Below, one piece after another: positions 8,152-17,587 of a stretch of DNA of 28,997 nt. The stretch's first letter is position 1, and every line of letters begins with the position of its first letter. The notes under the pieces are model-generated. The model had not been told where the DNA came from. It saw nothing but the letters and a program-made list of their open reading frames with translations, and did no database searches. The stretch comes from Pseudomonadota bacterium (GTDB lineage Bacteria; Pseudomonadota; Alphaproteobacteria; Rhizobiales; Xanthobacteraceae): NCBI GenBank assembly GCA_023386635.1, contig JAEWJH010000052.1, positions 1 to 28,997 on the forward strand, in the 5' to 3' direction. Both the position numbers and the translations under genes were made by a program.

Positions 8152-9408
8152 ATGAGCACGACGGGATTTTGCCGCGACTGCCTGACCGACGCTCCCGACG
8201 GAACGCCGCGCTGTCAGGCCTGCAAATCCCCCCGTCTGCTGCGTCATCCCGCGCTCGACGACCTCAGCATCGCCCATGTGGACTGCGATGCGTTCTACGC
8301 CACCATCGAGAAGCGCGATAACCCCGATCTCGTCGACAAGCCGGTCGCGGTCGGCGGCAGTACGCGCGGCGTTGTCGCCGCCGCCTGTTACGTCGCCCGC
8401 ACTTACGGCATCCGCTCGGCCATGCCGATGTTCGAGGCGAAGCGGCGTTGCCCGCATCTCGTCGTCGTCAAGCCGGACATGGCGAAATATGTCTCGGTCG
8501 GCCGCGATATCCGGCGGATGATGCTCGACCTCACGCCGCAGGTGGAGCCGCTGTCGATCGACGAAGCATTTCTCGACCTCGCCGGGACGGCGCGTCTGCA
8601 TGGTTTGAGCATTGCCAAGGTACTCGCCCGCTTCGCCAAGGACGTGGAAAAGCGCCATCGCATCACCATCTCGATCGGGCTCGCGCCGAACAAGTTTCTG
8701 GCGAAGATCGCCTCCGATCTCGACAAGCCGCGCGGCTTCGCGGCGCTGAGCGCCGCGGAGGCGCCGGGCTTTCTGGCGCCGAAGCCGGTCGGCTTCATCT
8801 ACGGCGTCGGCAAGGTCACGGCGGAGCGCCTGCAGGCTGCCGGATACAAGACCATAGCCGACCTGCAACGCGCCGATCGTACCGATCTCATGCGGCATTA
8901 CGGCGAGGAAGGCCTGAGGCTTGCGCGGCTCGCCTTCGGCCTCGACGACCGCAAGGTCGAGCCGGAGCGCGAGACCAAGAGCGTCTCGTCGGAGACCACG
9001 TTCGACCACGATATCGGCGAATTCCGCCCGCTCGAGCGCATCCTCTGGCAGCAGTGCGAGCGCGTCTCCACGCGCCTGAAAGCGCAAGGACTCGCCGGCA
9101 CGACGGTGACGCTGAAGCTCAAGAGCGCCGACTTCAGGATCCGCACGCGCGCACGCGCGCTGAGCCATCCGACGCAGATGGCCAATCTGATTTTTGCCGC
9201 CGGCCGCGACTTGCTGGAGGCGGAAGCCACCGGCACCAAATTCCGGCTGCTCGGGATCGGCCTGAGCCAGCTGTCTGAAGCGGCGGGCGACGACCTCGCC
9301 GATCTTCTCAACCGGCGCAGCGCCGATGCCGAAAGTGCGGTCGATCGCCTGCGCGCCAAATTCGGCCGCAACGCGGTGGTGAAGGGTCTGTCGCTCGACG
9401 AAGAGTAA
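8152..9408 (+). CDS. dinB: DNA polymerase IV with N-terminal zinc ribbon
   Basis: Y-family translesion DNA polymerase of 418 residues. The catalytic motifs are HVDCDAFYATIE (Asp44, Asp46) and SIDEAFLDL (Asp137, Glu138), the metal-binding carboxylates of DinB. A helix-hairpin-helix thumb and little-finger region follow, including FRLLGIGLSQL. Ahead of the polymerase core lie about 35 extra residues with two CxxC pairs (Cys7/10 and Cys21/24), a probable zinc ribbon absent from E. coli DinB. It may aid DNA or partner binding. I see no LexA-type box (GTTC-N7-GTTC) immediately upstream, so SOS control is unsupported here. The gene ends 3 nt before the convergent eipB stop, with no room for a separate terminator. 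Confidence 0.95.
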   Translation: MSTTGFCRDCLTDAPDGTPRCQACKSPRLLRHPALDDLSIAHVDCDAFYATIEKRDNPDLVDKPVAVGGSTRGVVAAACYVARTYGIRSAMPMFEAKRRCPHLVVVKPDMAKYVSVGRDIRRMMLDLTPQVEPLSIDEAFLDLAGTARLHGLSIAKVLARFAKDVEKRHRITISIGLAPNKFLAKIASDLDKPRGFAALSAAEAPGFLAPKPVGFIYGVGKVTAERLQAAGYKTIADLQRADRTDLMRHYGEEGLRLARLAFGLDDRKVEPERETKSVSSETTFDHDIGEFRPLERILWQQCERVSTRLKAQGLAGTTVTLKLKSADFRIRTRARALSHPTQMANLIFAAGRDLLEAEATGTKFRLLGIGLSQLSEAAGDDLADLLNRRSADAESAVDRLRAKFGRNAVVKGLSLDEE

Positions 9409-9411
9409 GTC

Positions 9412-10278
9412 CTACTTGCAGGGCTTTTCCTTGCGCAGATCGAGCGAGGTCAATTCGCCGGCGATGACGAAGTCCTGATAGTCGAGCACCAGCGCGCGCG
9501 AGATGCCGTTGTCGAACAGTTCGAACTGCAGCGTGTAGACCGGAATCTGCTCGCCGGTGCGATCCGATTTTCCGGCGTCGAAATAGCTGATGGTGACGGG
9601 CCAGCGGCGCATCGTCGCAAGCTCGGACTGCTTGCCGCTCGCGTCGTCGAGCTTGCTCGCGTCCGGCGGAATTTCCCGGCCGATCACCGTGAGCGTGTTG
9701 TAGATCTTCTTGCCGGTCTCGGAGCCGTCATAGGCCGGTACTTCCAACAGCGTTTGTCCGGCGCGCGCAGCCTGCACTATCCGCCGCATATGCTCGGTGG
9801 GGAACACCGCCGTTTTCGGCACATGGAATGTGCCGGATTTCGGCTTGCGCAGCGTGACATCCACAGACTTGGCATTGCGCTCGGCCGTGCCCGACACGGT
9901 TTCCACTGTGCGGTCGTTCATCCGGTTTTCGGAATTGAAGCGGAACACCCGCGCATCGCCGTCTTCCCACGTCGTGGTGCGCAAATCGGTCAATGCGTTC
10001 TTGCCCTCGCCGGAATCAAGCTCCGACACCTGGCGAAACTGCAGCGCATAACCCTGACAGGCGCTGCCGGAAAAATCATAGAGGATGCGCCCGCGCACGG
10101 CCTCGAGCTGCCGGCTGCCGCGGGTCTTTTGCAACCGCAGATCATAAACCGCGCGATGCGGCGCGAAATCGACATCCCTGGGTGGTGTCCCGGGCGTGGT
10201 CGGCGCGGCAGACGCGGACAGGACAGCAATGGAAGTCACGAAAGACAGTGCAACGGCCGTCGCTGCGCGGCTGGTCAT
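9412..10278 (-). CDS. eipB: EipB-like periplasmic envelope integrity protein (DUF1849)
   Basis: A 288-residue exported protein of the DUF1849 family. Brucella EipB is a periplasmic beta-spiral protein needed for envelope integrity. A signal peptide is visible (ATAVALSFVTSIAVLSASA, cleavage near residue 24). The mature part carries HRAVYDLRL, YDFSGSACQGYALQFRQV and, at the very C-terminus, PCK. Exactly two mature cysteines are present, Cys74 and Cys287, matching the conserved disulfide of EipB. ATG 10278 is chosen because it starts the signal peptide; the frame itself extends to 10944 but that part overlaps ridA antisense. Divergent from ridA. Confidence 0.88.
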   Translation of the reverse strand: MTSRAATAVALSFVTSIAVLSASAAPTTPGTPPRDVDFAPHRAVYDLRLQKTRGSRQLEAVRGRILYDFSGSACQGYALQFRQVSELDSGEGKNALTDLRTTTWEDGDARVFRFNSENRMNDRTVETVSGTAERNAKSVDVTLRKPKSGTFHVPKTAVFPTEHMRRIVQAARAGQTLLEVPAYDGSETGKKIYNTLTVIGREIPPDASKLDDASGKQSELATMRRWPVTISYFDAGKSDRTGEQIPVYTLQFELFDNGISRALVLDYQDFVIAGELTSLDLRKEKPCK

Positions 10279-10402
10279 CTTCAAGGCCGATTCTCCACAA
10301 CGCCCCCGTTGAAAATAGACATCGCGGCAGGCAGCCGCAACCGCACGGGTCGCCGATCCTGTATCGGTCTTGCACCGGCGGCGGCGATGCGCGAAGAACC
10401 AT

Positions 10403-10423
10403 GGTCCGGTTCCGAACCGGGAC
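10403..10423. promoter_or_regulatory. Palindrome in the ridA leader
   Basis: CCGGTTCCGAACCGG (10406-10420) is a perfect palindrome around a central C. It extends to GGTC...GACC at 10403-10423 with one bulged G. It lies 15 nt before the ridA ribosome-binding sequence (GAGGAGAAGG, 10438-10447), inside the eipB-ridA divergent region. It may be an operator or a leader hairpin; function unknown. Confidence 0.45.
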
Positions 10424-10449
10424 CGAACAGCTCGAACGAGGAGAAGGTT

Positions 10450-10917
10450 ATGGCGGGTGTCGTCGAAAAACGGTTGGCAGAACTCGGCATCACCCTGCCG
10501 GAACCGCGCCCCCCGGTCGCCAATTATGTGCCGTTCGTGCGCACCGGCCAGGTGCTGGTCGTCTCCGGCCAGCTCTGTGTCGATGAGGACGGCAATTTGA
10601 TCGCCAAAGGCCGCCTCGGCGCCGAAGTGTCGATCGAGGCCGGACAGCGCGCCGCGCGCCTGTGCGGCATCAATCTGCTCGCGCATGTCAAGGCCGCGCT
10701 CGGCGATCTCGACAAGGTCGTGCGCGTGGTGAGGCTTGGCGGTTTCATCAACAGCGCGGCCGGCTTCACCGATGCCGCGAAGGTCATGAACGGCGCGTCC
10801 GACCTCATGGTTGAGGTGTTCGCCGATCGCGGGCGTCACGCACGCAGCACCATCGGTGTCGCCGCGCTGCCGATAGATGCCGCAGTCGAGGTCGAAGGCT
10901 TCTTCGAGGTCGGCTGA
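10450..10917 (+). CDS. RidA/YjgF-family protein
   Basis: A 155-residue member of the RidA (YjgF/YER057c/UK114) family, whose best-known members hydrolyse reactive enamines/imines from PLP enzymes. Conserved blocks are SGQLCVDEDGN, DLDKVVRVVRLGGFINSAAGF and HARSTIGVAALP. Arg132 in the last block corresponds to the substrate-binding arginine of true RidA. The length of about 155 fits the longer alphaproteobacterial subgroup (YjgF-like_1) rather than the 128-residue E. coli RidA, so the exact substrate is open. The strong GAGGAGAAGG sequence 2 nt from ATG 10450 fixes the start. First gene of a four-gene operon; the GDPD gene starts 5 nt after its stop. Confidence 0.9.
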   Translation: MAGVVEKRLAELGITLPEPRPPVANYVPFVRTGQVLVVSGQLCVDEDGNLIAKGRLGAEVSIEAGQRAARLCGINLLAHVKAALGDLDKVVRVVRLGGFINSAAGFTDAAKVMNGASDLMVEVFADRGRHARSTIGVAALPIDAAVEVEGFFEVG

Positions 10918-10922
10918 CCGCG

Positions 10923-11678
10923 ATGCGCGGCGCCGCGTCCGCACCGTTCGCGAAGTGGCTGACCGCGCGGCCGATCGCGCATCGCGGACTGCACGACGCG
11001 GCGGCGGGCATCATCGAAAACACCCCCTCCGCCGTGCGCGCCGCCATCGCCGCGAACTACGGCATCGAGGTCGATCTCCAGATCACCGCCGACGGCGAGG
11101 CGATGGTCTTTCACGACGACGATCTGAGGCGTCTGACCGAAGGCACCGCCACGCTCGCATCGCAGACCGCGGCGGCGCTGAAGGCCGTCGCGTTCAAGGC
11201 GACAGCGGACCGGATGATCACCCTGAGCGAGTTGTGCCGGCTCGTCGCCGGCCGCGTCCCGCTGGTGCTGGAACTCAAGAGCCGGTTCGACGGCGACCTG
11301 CGGGTGGCGCAACGCACGGCCGCGGTGCTCGCCGCCTATGCCGGCCCGGTCGCGGCCATGTCATTCGATCCGAGCCTCGTCCACGCGCTGCGCAGCCTCG
11401 CTCCTTCCTTGCCGCGCGGGATCGTCGCGCAACGGCATTTCGATGAAGCGCCGGGCAAGCCGCCCGGGTATCCGCTGGCGCTGGGCCTGCTCCTGCATGC
11501 GCCGTGGAGCCGGCCGCAATTCGTCGCCTATGGAGTGAAGGACCTGCCGGCGCCCGCCACCATCCTGGCACGTTTGATCGGCTGTCCCGTGCTCACCTGG
11601 ACGGTTCGCAGCAGCGCCGACCTGACGCGCGCCCGGCGCTATGCCGATCAGGCTATCTTCGAAGGAATTCGGCCATAA
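10923..11678 (+). CDS. Glycerophosphodiester phosphodiesterase family protein
   Basis: A 251-residue GDPD-fold enzyme that hydrolyses glycerophosphodiesters to glycerol-3-phosphate and an alcohol. The catalytic signature is complete: AHRGLHD (His20, Arg21), ENT (Glu32), IEVDLQ (Glu49, Asp51) and VFHDDDLRRLT (His64), then LVLELKS and TWTVRS. No signal peptide is evident, so it is probably cytoplasmic. ATG 10923 follows the ridA stop by 5 nt. Co-transcribed with ridA and the two genes downstream. Confidence 0.93.
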   Translation: MRGAASAPFAKWLTARPIAHRGLHDAAAGIIENTPSAVRAAIAANYGIEVDLQITADGEAMVFHDDDLRRLTEGTATLASQTAAALKAVAFKATADRMITLSELCRLVAGRVPLVLELKSRFDGDLRVAQRTAAVLAAYAGPVAAMSFDPSLVHALRSLAPSLPRGIVAQRHFDEAPGKPPGYPLALGLLLHAPWSRPQFVAYGVKDLPAPATILARLIGCPVLTWTVRSSADLTRARRYADQAIFEGIRP

Positions 11679-11703
11679 AGCCGCGCCACGGTTCTTGTCA
11701 TCG

Positions 11704-12966
<1,263 letters not shown>

Positions 12967-12971
12967 CGCCG

Positions 12972-13394
12972 ATGCCGGACTACGACCAGAACAATATCTT
13001 CGCGAAGATCCTGCGCGGCGAATTGCCCTGCCACAAGGTCTACGAGGACGATAAGACCCTCGCCTTCCTCGACATCATGCCTCGCGCGCCGGGGCATACG
13101 CTGATCCTGCCGAAGGCGCCGGCGCGCAATCTGCTCGACGTGAAGCCCGACGATCTCGCCGCCGTGCATGTCACCGCGCAGAAGATCGCCAGGGCGGCAA
13201 TGTCGGTGTTCGAGGCCGACGGCATCACCGTGCAGCAGTTCAACGAAAGCGCCGGCGGACAGGTGGTGTTCCACCTCCACGTCCATGTCATCCCGCGTAA
13301 GGCCGGCGTGCCGATGAAACCGCCGGCAAGCGAGAAGGAAAAACCCGAAGTGCTGGCGGCGCAAGCGACGAAATTGGCCGCCGCGCTGCGCTAG
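12972..13394 (+). CDS. HIT family hydrolase
   Basis: A 140-residue histidine-triad protein, a nucleotide hydrolase/transferase (HinT-like, typically purine nucleoside phosphoramidase). The triad HLHVHV is at 101-106 with His103 as expected nucleophile. The N-terminal blocks NIFAKILRGELPCHKVYED and FLDIMPRAPGHTLILPK are typical. ATG 12972 has AGGAGGAG about 9 nt upstream; a GTG at 12963 in the same frame overlaps the preceding stop and is less likely. Last gene of the ridA-GDPD-FemAB-HIT operon. Its TAG stop shares the palindrome CTAG (13391-13394) with the stop of the convergent small gene. Confidence 0.94.
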   Translation: MPDYDQNNIFAKILRGELPCHKVYEDDKTLAFLDIMPRAPGHTLILPKAPARNLLDVKPDDLAAVHVTAQKIARAAMSVFEADGITVQQFNESAGGQVVFHLHVHVIPRKAGVPMKPPASEKEKPEVLAAQATKLAAALR

Positions 13395-13576
13395 ACGTCC
13401 GGCTTTCTGACCGGCGCGCGCGGGCGCAGCTTGCGGATTCTCAGGATGTGCCGGCGCGTCGGCTTCGGCTTCGGCGCGACCGGCAGCCGCTCGATCCGGC
13501 CATCGGCATAGTGGCGGACCAGCATGCGCTCGCCGTTTTCTATCTCGACGATCTCCGCTTTGATGAGCCGTGCCAT
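13391..13576 (-). CDS. Small basic conserved-looking protein, unknown function
   Basis: A 61-residue protein beginning MARLIKAEIVEIENGERM and ending in a strongly basic, Pro/Arg/Lys-rich tail (LRPRAPVRKPDV). Its first 35 residues look like a small beta-rich domain (VEIENGERMLVRHYADGRIERLPV). I do not recognise a family. ATG 13576 overlaps the TGA of the upstream 79-residue gene (TGATG), a typical coupling signal supporting that it is real. No signal peptide or membrane segment is seen. Its stop overlaps the HIT gene stop on the other strand. Confidence 0.6.
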   Translation of the reverse strand: MARLIKAEIVEIENGERMLVRHYADGRIERLPVAPKPKPTRRHILRIRKLRPRAPVRKPDV

Positions 13577-13815
13577 CAATCAGCGGTCGGCAGCCGCCGG
13601 ATCGTGAATTCGATGATGTCGCCCGGCCGCACCGCCCAACTTTCGATCACGGTGCCGTAGCCCGCCACCGGATAGCGCTTGAGGATGTCGCGGGCTTTGG
13701 CGCGCGCTTCCTGCCGCGGCAGCGAGAAGGTCTCGCGCGTGAAGGCGCGCGCGGTTTTGCGCCGGTCGAGCGCCTCCCGGCTGCGGATCGCCACCTCGTG
13801 CGGGGTCTTGGTCAT
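13576..13815 (-). CDS. Small 79-residue protein, unknown function
   Basis: Begins MTKTPHEVAIRSREALDRR and ends DIIEFTIRRLPTAD. The first two thirds are basic and helical (EARAKARDILKRYPVAG); the end looks like a beta hairpin (YGTVIESWAVRPGDIIEFTIRRL). I do not recognise the family. ATG 13815 is the first ATG of the conserved-looking segment. It lies 47 nt downstream of azlD and overlaps the following 61-residue gene by TGATG. No clear Shine-Dalgarno is visible; an AT-rich CATATATTT lies just upstream of the start. Confidence 0.62.
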   Translation of the reverse strand: MTKTPHEVAIRSREALDRRKTARAFTRETFSLPRQEARAKARDILKRYPVAGYGTVIESWAVRPGDIIEFTIRRLPTAD

Positions 13816-13862
13816 GAGCAAATATATGGGGAGCACCGGCCCGCGCGTCGAGGCCGGATGGG

Positions 13863-14201
13863 TTAGTGAAAATAGAGACCACCGAGGATCAGCAGGGCCT
13901 CGCCGACCAGCACGCCGGCCAGCATCGAGCGCCGGATCGCGATAAAGGCGAAGAATCCGCCAAGCGCGGACCCGACCCGGACCTCGAGCGGGATCGCAGC
14001 CAAGGCACCGCTCGGGAAGAAGATCAGCTTCGCCACAACGCCGGCGAGGATCGCGGTCGCGATCGCTCGCGCCAGCAGGATCACCTCCGAGTCGTCGCGC
14101 AACCCGCGGACGAGGACCAACCCCATCATGCGCCACACTTCGTTCGGCAGGTAGCCGACCACCACGAGGGCCAGATAAGGCGCGAAATCAGCCGGCGTCA
14201 T
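13863..14201 (-). CDS. azlD: AzlD family branched-chain amino acid transport subunit
   Basis: A 112-residue hydrophobic protein with three to four membrane segments, the small partner of AzlC in exporters of branched-chain amino acids or related compounds (BrnE/YgaH-like). Family features include YLALVVVGYLPNEVWR near the N-terminus and LEVRVGSALGGFFAFIAIRRSMLAGVLVGEALL at the C-terminus. Its ATG overlaps the azlC TGA (ATGA), so the two subunits are translationally coupled. Substrate is not determinable from sequence. Confidence 0.88.
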   Translation of the reverse strand: MTPADFAPYLALVVVGYLPNEVWRMMGLVLVRGLRDDSEVILLARAIATAILAGVVAKLIFFPSGALAAIPLEVRVGSALGGFFAFIAIRRSMLAGVLVGEALLILGGLYFH

Positions 14202-14935
14202 GCCACCGTCCTCGCCCGGCGCAAGCGGTCAAAGCCGTAAGCGAGAAGCCCGCCGATGATCCCGGTCCACATCAAATCCAGTTCGACCGCCTGATAGGCA
14301 AGCACCGGTCCGATCACCAGTCCCAGCACGAAAGCGAGCTTCTCGAATATTTCCCGGCTGTTGCGCAAAACCGAGATCATGAACGACAGCGGCGTGATGA
14401 ACAGCAACGCGGCCGCCAGCACCGCCGGCACTCCCCCGGTCAGATAGAAGCCGACCGCGCCACCGATCATCGCGGATGACACGAAGCCGAACGACATGCC
14501 GTTGGCATAGGGAATACGCTGTTCGACGGGGATCGACGGCAGCAGCCGCAGGCATTCGACCCACATGCTGATCGCGGTGAAATGCGACGGCAGCAGCAGA
14601 CGAAATGTCGGTGTCTCTTTCGTGCGCATCAACGGCAAGAGCGACACGACCATGGGCAACAGCCGAACAGCCGTGAGCGTGACGGCAATGGCGACTTCGA
14701 CCAGAGCCGCCCCCGTCCCCAACAAGGCGATCAGGATCACCTGCGCAGGCGCCGCCCAGACAAGCAGGGTCGAGAGGCAGAGCCAGACAAACGAGAACCC
14801 ATAATCGTGCGCCAGCGCGCCGACGCCGACATATGTTGCGAACAGGACGAAGACGAAGACCGACGACCACGCCTGCCGGACCCCGGCCAGAATGGTCGCC
14901 GCCGTCCCGGCCTCGGAAGAAGGAAGCACCGCCAT
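14198..14935 (-). CDS. azlC: AzlC family branched-chain amino acid exporter large subunit
   Basis: A 245-residue inner-membrane protein with about six to seven hydrophobic segments (SSVFVFVLFATYVGVGALAH, LVWAAPAQVILIALLGTGAAL, AMIGGAVGFYLTGGVPAVLAAALLFI and others). Family hallmarks are the WAAPAQVI block and the conserved MSLLPLMR-like and FxxPxxFM segments. The frame extends to 15025, but ATG 14935 is preferred because GGGAG lies 9 nt upstream and the family N-terminus (SEAGTAATILAGVRQAW) begins here. It forms an operon with azlD. The clpA terminator-like hairpin (15031-15059) separates it from clpA. Confidence 0.88.
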   Translation of the reverse strand: MAVLPSSEAGTAATILAGVRQAWSSVFVFVLFATYVGVGALAHDYGFSFVWLCLSTLLVWAAPAQVILIALLGTGAALVEVAIAVTLTAVRLLPMVVSLLPLMRTKETPTFRLLLPSHFTAISMWVECLRLLPSIPVEQRIPYANGMSFGFVSSAMIGGAVGFYLTGGVPAVLAAALLFITPLSFMISVLRNSREIFEKLAFVLGLVIGPVLAYQAVELDLMWTGIIGGLLAYGFDRLRRARTVA

Positions 14936-15030
14936 GCGCCGTTGCTCCCATGCCGGCTTTCCCGGCGCAACTGCGGGCCGCCGCATGAGGGTGGCGCAAA
15001 AAGGCAGAGGCAGATGCCGCCCCAAACAGT

Positions 15031-15059
15031 GAGGGCGCCCGGAAGCTCCGGACGCCCTC
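15031..15059 (-). terminator. Terminator-like hairpin downstream of clpA
   Basis: GAGGGCGCCCGG (15031-15042) pairs with CCGGACGCCCTC (15048-15059) over 12 positions with one mismatch and a 5-nt loop. It starts 20 nt after the clpA stop in the direction of transcription. The following T-tract is weak (ACTGTTT on the minus strand), so efficiency is uncertain. Confidence 0.6.
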
Positions 15060-15079
15060 GGATTTCAGCAGCGGCCCCC

Positions 15080-17527
15080 CTAGGCTTTGACCAGGGGCAC
15101 TTTCGGCACCGAGCCGCGCGGCGGATCGCCGTCCCCGCCGCCCTTATTGTCGCCTTTGGGCTTGCGGCGCGGCGCGCTGCGGCGCTTGGCCTTGATGCCC
15201 GGTCCGGCGCCCGGCTCCGGCAGTTTGTCCGGTTTCGGCTTAACCGGCCCGTCGAGATATTCGAAGCCGAGCTTCTCGCGCCCCTCCTCGTCCTTGATCA
15301 GGACGACGCGGACGTGTCCGCCCGATTTCAACCGGCCGAACAGCACCTCTTCCGCCAGCGGCTTCTTGATGTACTCCTGGATCACGCGGGCCATCGGCCG
15401 CGCGCCCATCAACTCATCGTAGCCATTGGCGATCAGCCAGCGCGAGGCTTCGTCCGACAGCGCGATGGTGACGCCGCGGTCGGCCAGTTGCGCCTCGAGC
15501 TGCAGCACGAACTTCTCGACCACCTGCGCGATGATCACCGGCGAGAGGTGCGCGAAAGTGACGATCGCATCGAGCCGGTTGCGGAACTCCGGCGCGAACA
15601 GCCGGTTGATCGCCTCGATGTCGTCGCCTTCCCGCTTGCTGCGGGTGAAGCCGTAAGCCGCCTTCGACAGATCGGACGCGCCGGCGTTGGTGGTCATGAT
15701 CAGGATGACGTTGCGGAAGTCGACCTGCTTGCCGTTGTGGTCGGTGAGCTTGCCGTGATCCATGATCTGCAACAGCACGTTGAACAGATCCGGATGCGCC
15801 TTCTCGATCTCGTCGAGCAGCAGCACCGAGTGCGGATGTTGGTCGACGCCGTCGGTGAGCAGGCCGCCCTGATCGAAGCCGACATAGCCCGGAGGCGCAC
15901 CGATCAAGCGCGACACCGTGTGCCGCTCCATATATTCGGACATGTCGAAGCGAATTAGCTCGACACCCAACGTCTTCGCCAACTGCTTGGCGACCTCGGT
16001 CTTGCCGACGCCCGTCGGGCCGGAGAAGAGATAGCAGCCGATCGGCTTTTCCGGCTCACGCAAGCCGGCGCGCGCCAGCTTGATGGAGGCCGCGAGCGAC
16101 TCGATCGCCTTGTCCTGACCATAGACCGTGGTTTTCAGCGTCTGTTCGAGATGCTGCAGCACCACCGCATCGTCCTTCGACACGGTCTTGGGCGGGATGC
16201 GCGCCATGGTCGCGATCGTCGTCTCGATCTCCTTGAGGCCGATCGTCTTCTTGCGCTTGTTTTCCGGCACCAGCATCTGCGCCGCGCCGGACTCGTCGAT
16301 CACGTCGATCGCCTTGTCGGGCAGCTTGCGGTCATGGATGTAGCGTGACGACAGTTCCACCGCCGCCTTGATCGCATCGTTGGTGTATTTGAGCTTGTGG
16401 TAGTCCTCGAAATACGGTTTGAGCCCCTTGAGGATTTCGATCGCGTCGGGAACGCTCGGCTCCTTCACGTCGATCTTCTGGAACCGGCGCACCAGCGCGC
16501 GGTCCTTCTCGAAGTGCTGCCGGTATTCCTTGTAGGTGGTCGAGCCGATGCAGCGGATCGAACCGCTCGCCAGCGCCGGCTTCAGCAAATTCGACGCATC
16601 CATCGCGCCGCCCGATGTCGCGCCGGCGCCGATCACGGTGTGGATTTCGTCGATGAACAGGATCGAGCCCGGATAGGCCTCGATCTCCTTGATCACCTGC
16701 TTCAGCCGCTCCTCGAAGTCGCCGCGATAGCGCGTACCCGCAAGCAACGTGCCCATGTCGAGCGAAAACACCGTATTGTCCTTGAGGATATCCGGCACCT
16801 CGCCGTGCACGATGCGCCGCGCGAGACCTTCGGCGATCGCCGTCTTGCCGACGCCGGCATCGCCGACGAACAGCGGATTGTTCTTCTGCCGGCGGCACAG
16901 CACCTGGATCGTGCGGCTGATCTCCAGATCACGGCCGATCAGCGGATCGATCTTGCCGTCGCGCGCCTTCTTGTTGAGGTTGACACAATAAGCGTCGAGG
17001 GCATCGCCCTTTTTCTTGGGATCTTCCGTGGTCTTGGAATCGCTTTCTTCCTCGGTGCCGCGCACGGGGCGCGCTTCCGACATGCCAGGGCGCTTGGCGA
17101 TCCCGTGGCTTATATAGTTCACAGCGTCGTAGCGGGTCATGTCCTGCTCTTGCAGGAAATAGGCGGCGTGGCTTTCGCGTTCGGCGAAGATCGCGACCAG
17201 CACATTGGCGCCGGTGACCTCCTCGCGCCCCGACGACTGGACATGGATCACCGCGCGCTGGATCACGCGCTGAAATCCGGCCGTCGGCTTGGAATCGTCG
17301 GCGCCGTCGGTGACCAGATTTTCCAGTTCCGCTTCGAGATAGGAACCGAGGCTGCGGCGCAGCTTGTCGAGATCGACATTGCAGGCCCGCATCACCGCCG
17401 ACGCATCCTGATCGTCGATCAGTGCGAGCAGCAGATGTTCGAGCGTGGCGTATTCGTGGTGGCGCTCATTGGCCAGCGCCAATGCGCGATGCAGGGATTG
17501 TTCGAGGCTGCGCGAAAAAGTCGGCAT
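15080..17527 (-). CDS. clpA: ATP-dependent Clp protease ATPase subunit ClpA
   Basis: Hexameric AAA+ unfoldase that feeds proteins to ClpP. The 815-residue protein has the N-domain repeats (MPTFSRSLEQSLHRALALANERHHEYATLEHLL), D1 with Walker A GDAGVGKT (Lys228), and D2 with Walker A GPTGVGKT (Lys509) plus Walker B VLLLDEIEKAH. The ClpP-docking loop, IGL in E. coli, reads Tyr625-Gly-Phe627, so the first position is aromatic. The last 50 or so residues are a Pro/Lys/Gly-rich extension absent from E. coli ClpA (758 residues). It is encoded 60 nt downstream of clpS. The large open frame on the opposite strand is a composition artefact. Confidence 0.97.
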   Translation of the reverse strand: MPTFSRSLEQSLHRALALANERHHEYATLEHLLLALIDDQDASAVMRACNVDLDKLRRSLGSYLEAELENLVTDGADDSKPTAGFQRVIQRAVIHVQSSGREEVTGANVLVAIFAERESHAAYFLQEQDMTRYDAVNYISHGIAKRPGMSEARPVRGTEEESDSKTTEDPKKKGDALDAYCVNLNKKARDGKIDPLIGRDLEISRTIQVLCRRQKNNPLFVGDAGVGKTAIAEGLARRIVHGEVPDILKDNTVFSLDMGTLLAGTRYRGDFEERLKQVIKEIEAYPGSILFIDEIHTVIGAGATSGGAMDASNLLKPALASGSIRCIGSTTYKEYRQHFEKDRALVRRFQKIDVKEPSVPDAIEILKGLKPYFEDYHKLKYTNDAIKAAVELSSRYIHDRKLPDKAIDVIDESGAAQMLVPENKRKKTIGLKEIETTIATMARIPPKTVSKDDAVVLQHLEQTLKTTVYGQDKAIESLAASIKLARAGLREPEKPIGCYLFSGPTGVGKTEVAKQLAKTLGVELIRFDMSEYMERHTVSRLIGAPPGYVGFDQGGLLTDGVDQHPHSVLLLDEIEKAHPDLFNVLLQIMDHGKLTDHNGKQVDFRNVILIMTTNAGASDLSKAAYGFTRSKREGDDIEAINRLFAPEFRNRLDAIVTFAHLSPVIIAQVVEKFVLQLEAQLADRGVTIALSDEASRWLIANGYDELMGARPMARVIQEYIKKPLAEEVLFGRLKSGGHVRVVLIKDEEGREKLGFEYLDGPVKPKPDKLPEPGAGPGIKAKRRSAPRRKPKGDNKGGGDGDPPRGSVPKVPLVKA

Positions 17528-17587
17528 TCGGTGTCCAGTCTTTTGTCTTCCGTGAAGTCGGCGCCCCTCGCCCCGGCTATCTGTCGC

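Noticed and set aside
9754..10449. N-terminal extension of ridA frame
   Set aside because: The frame is open far upstream, but this part is antisense to eipB, and the strong GAGGAGAAGG sequence sits right before ATG 10450.
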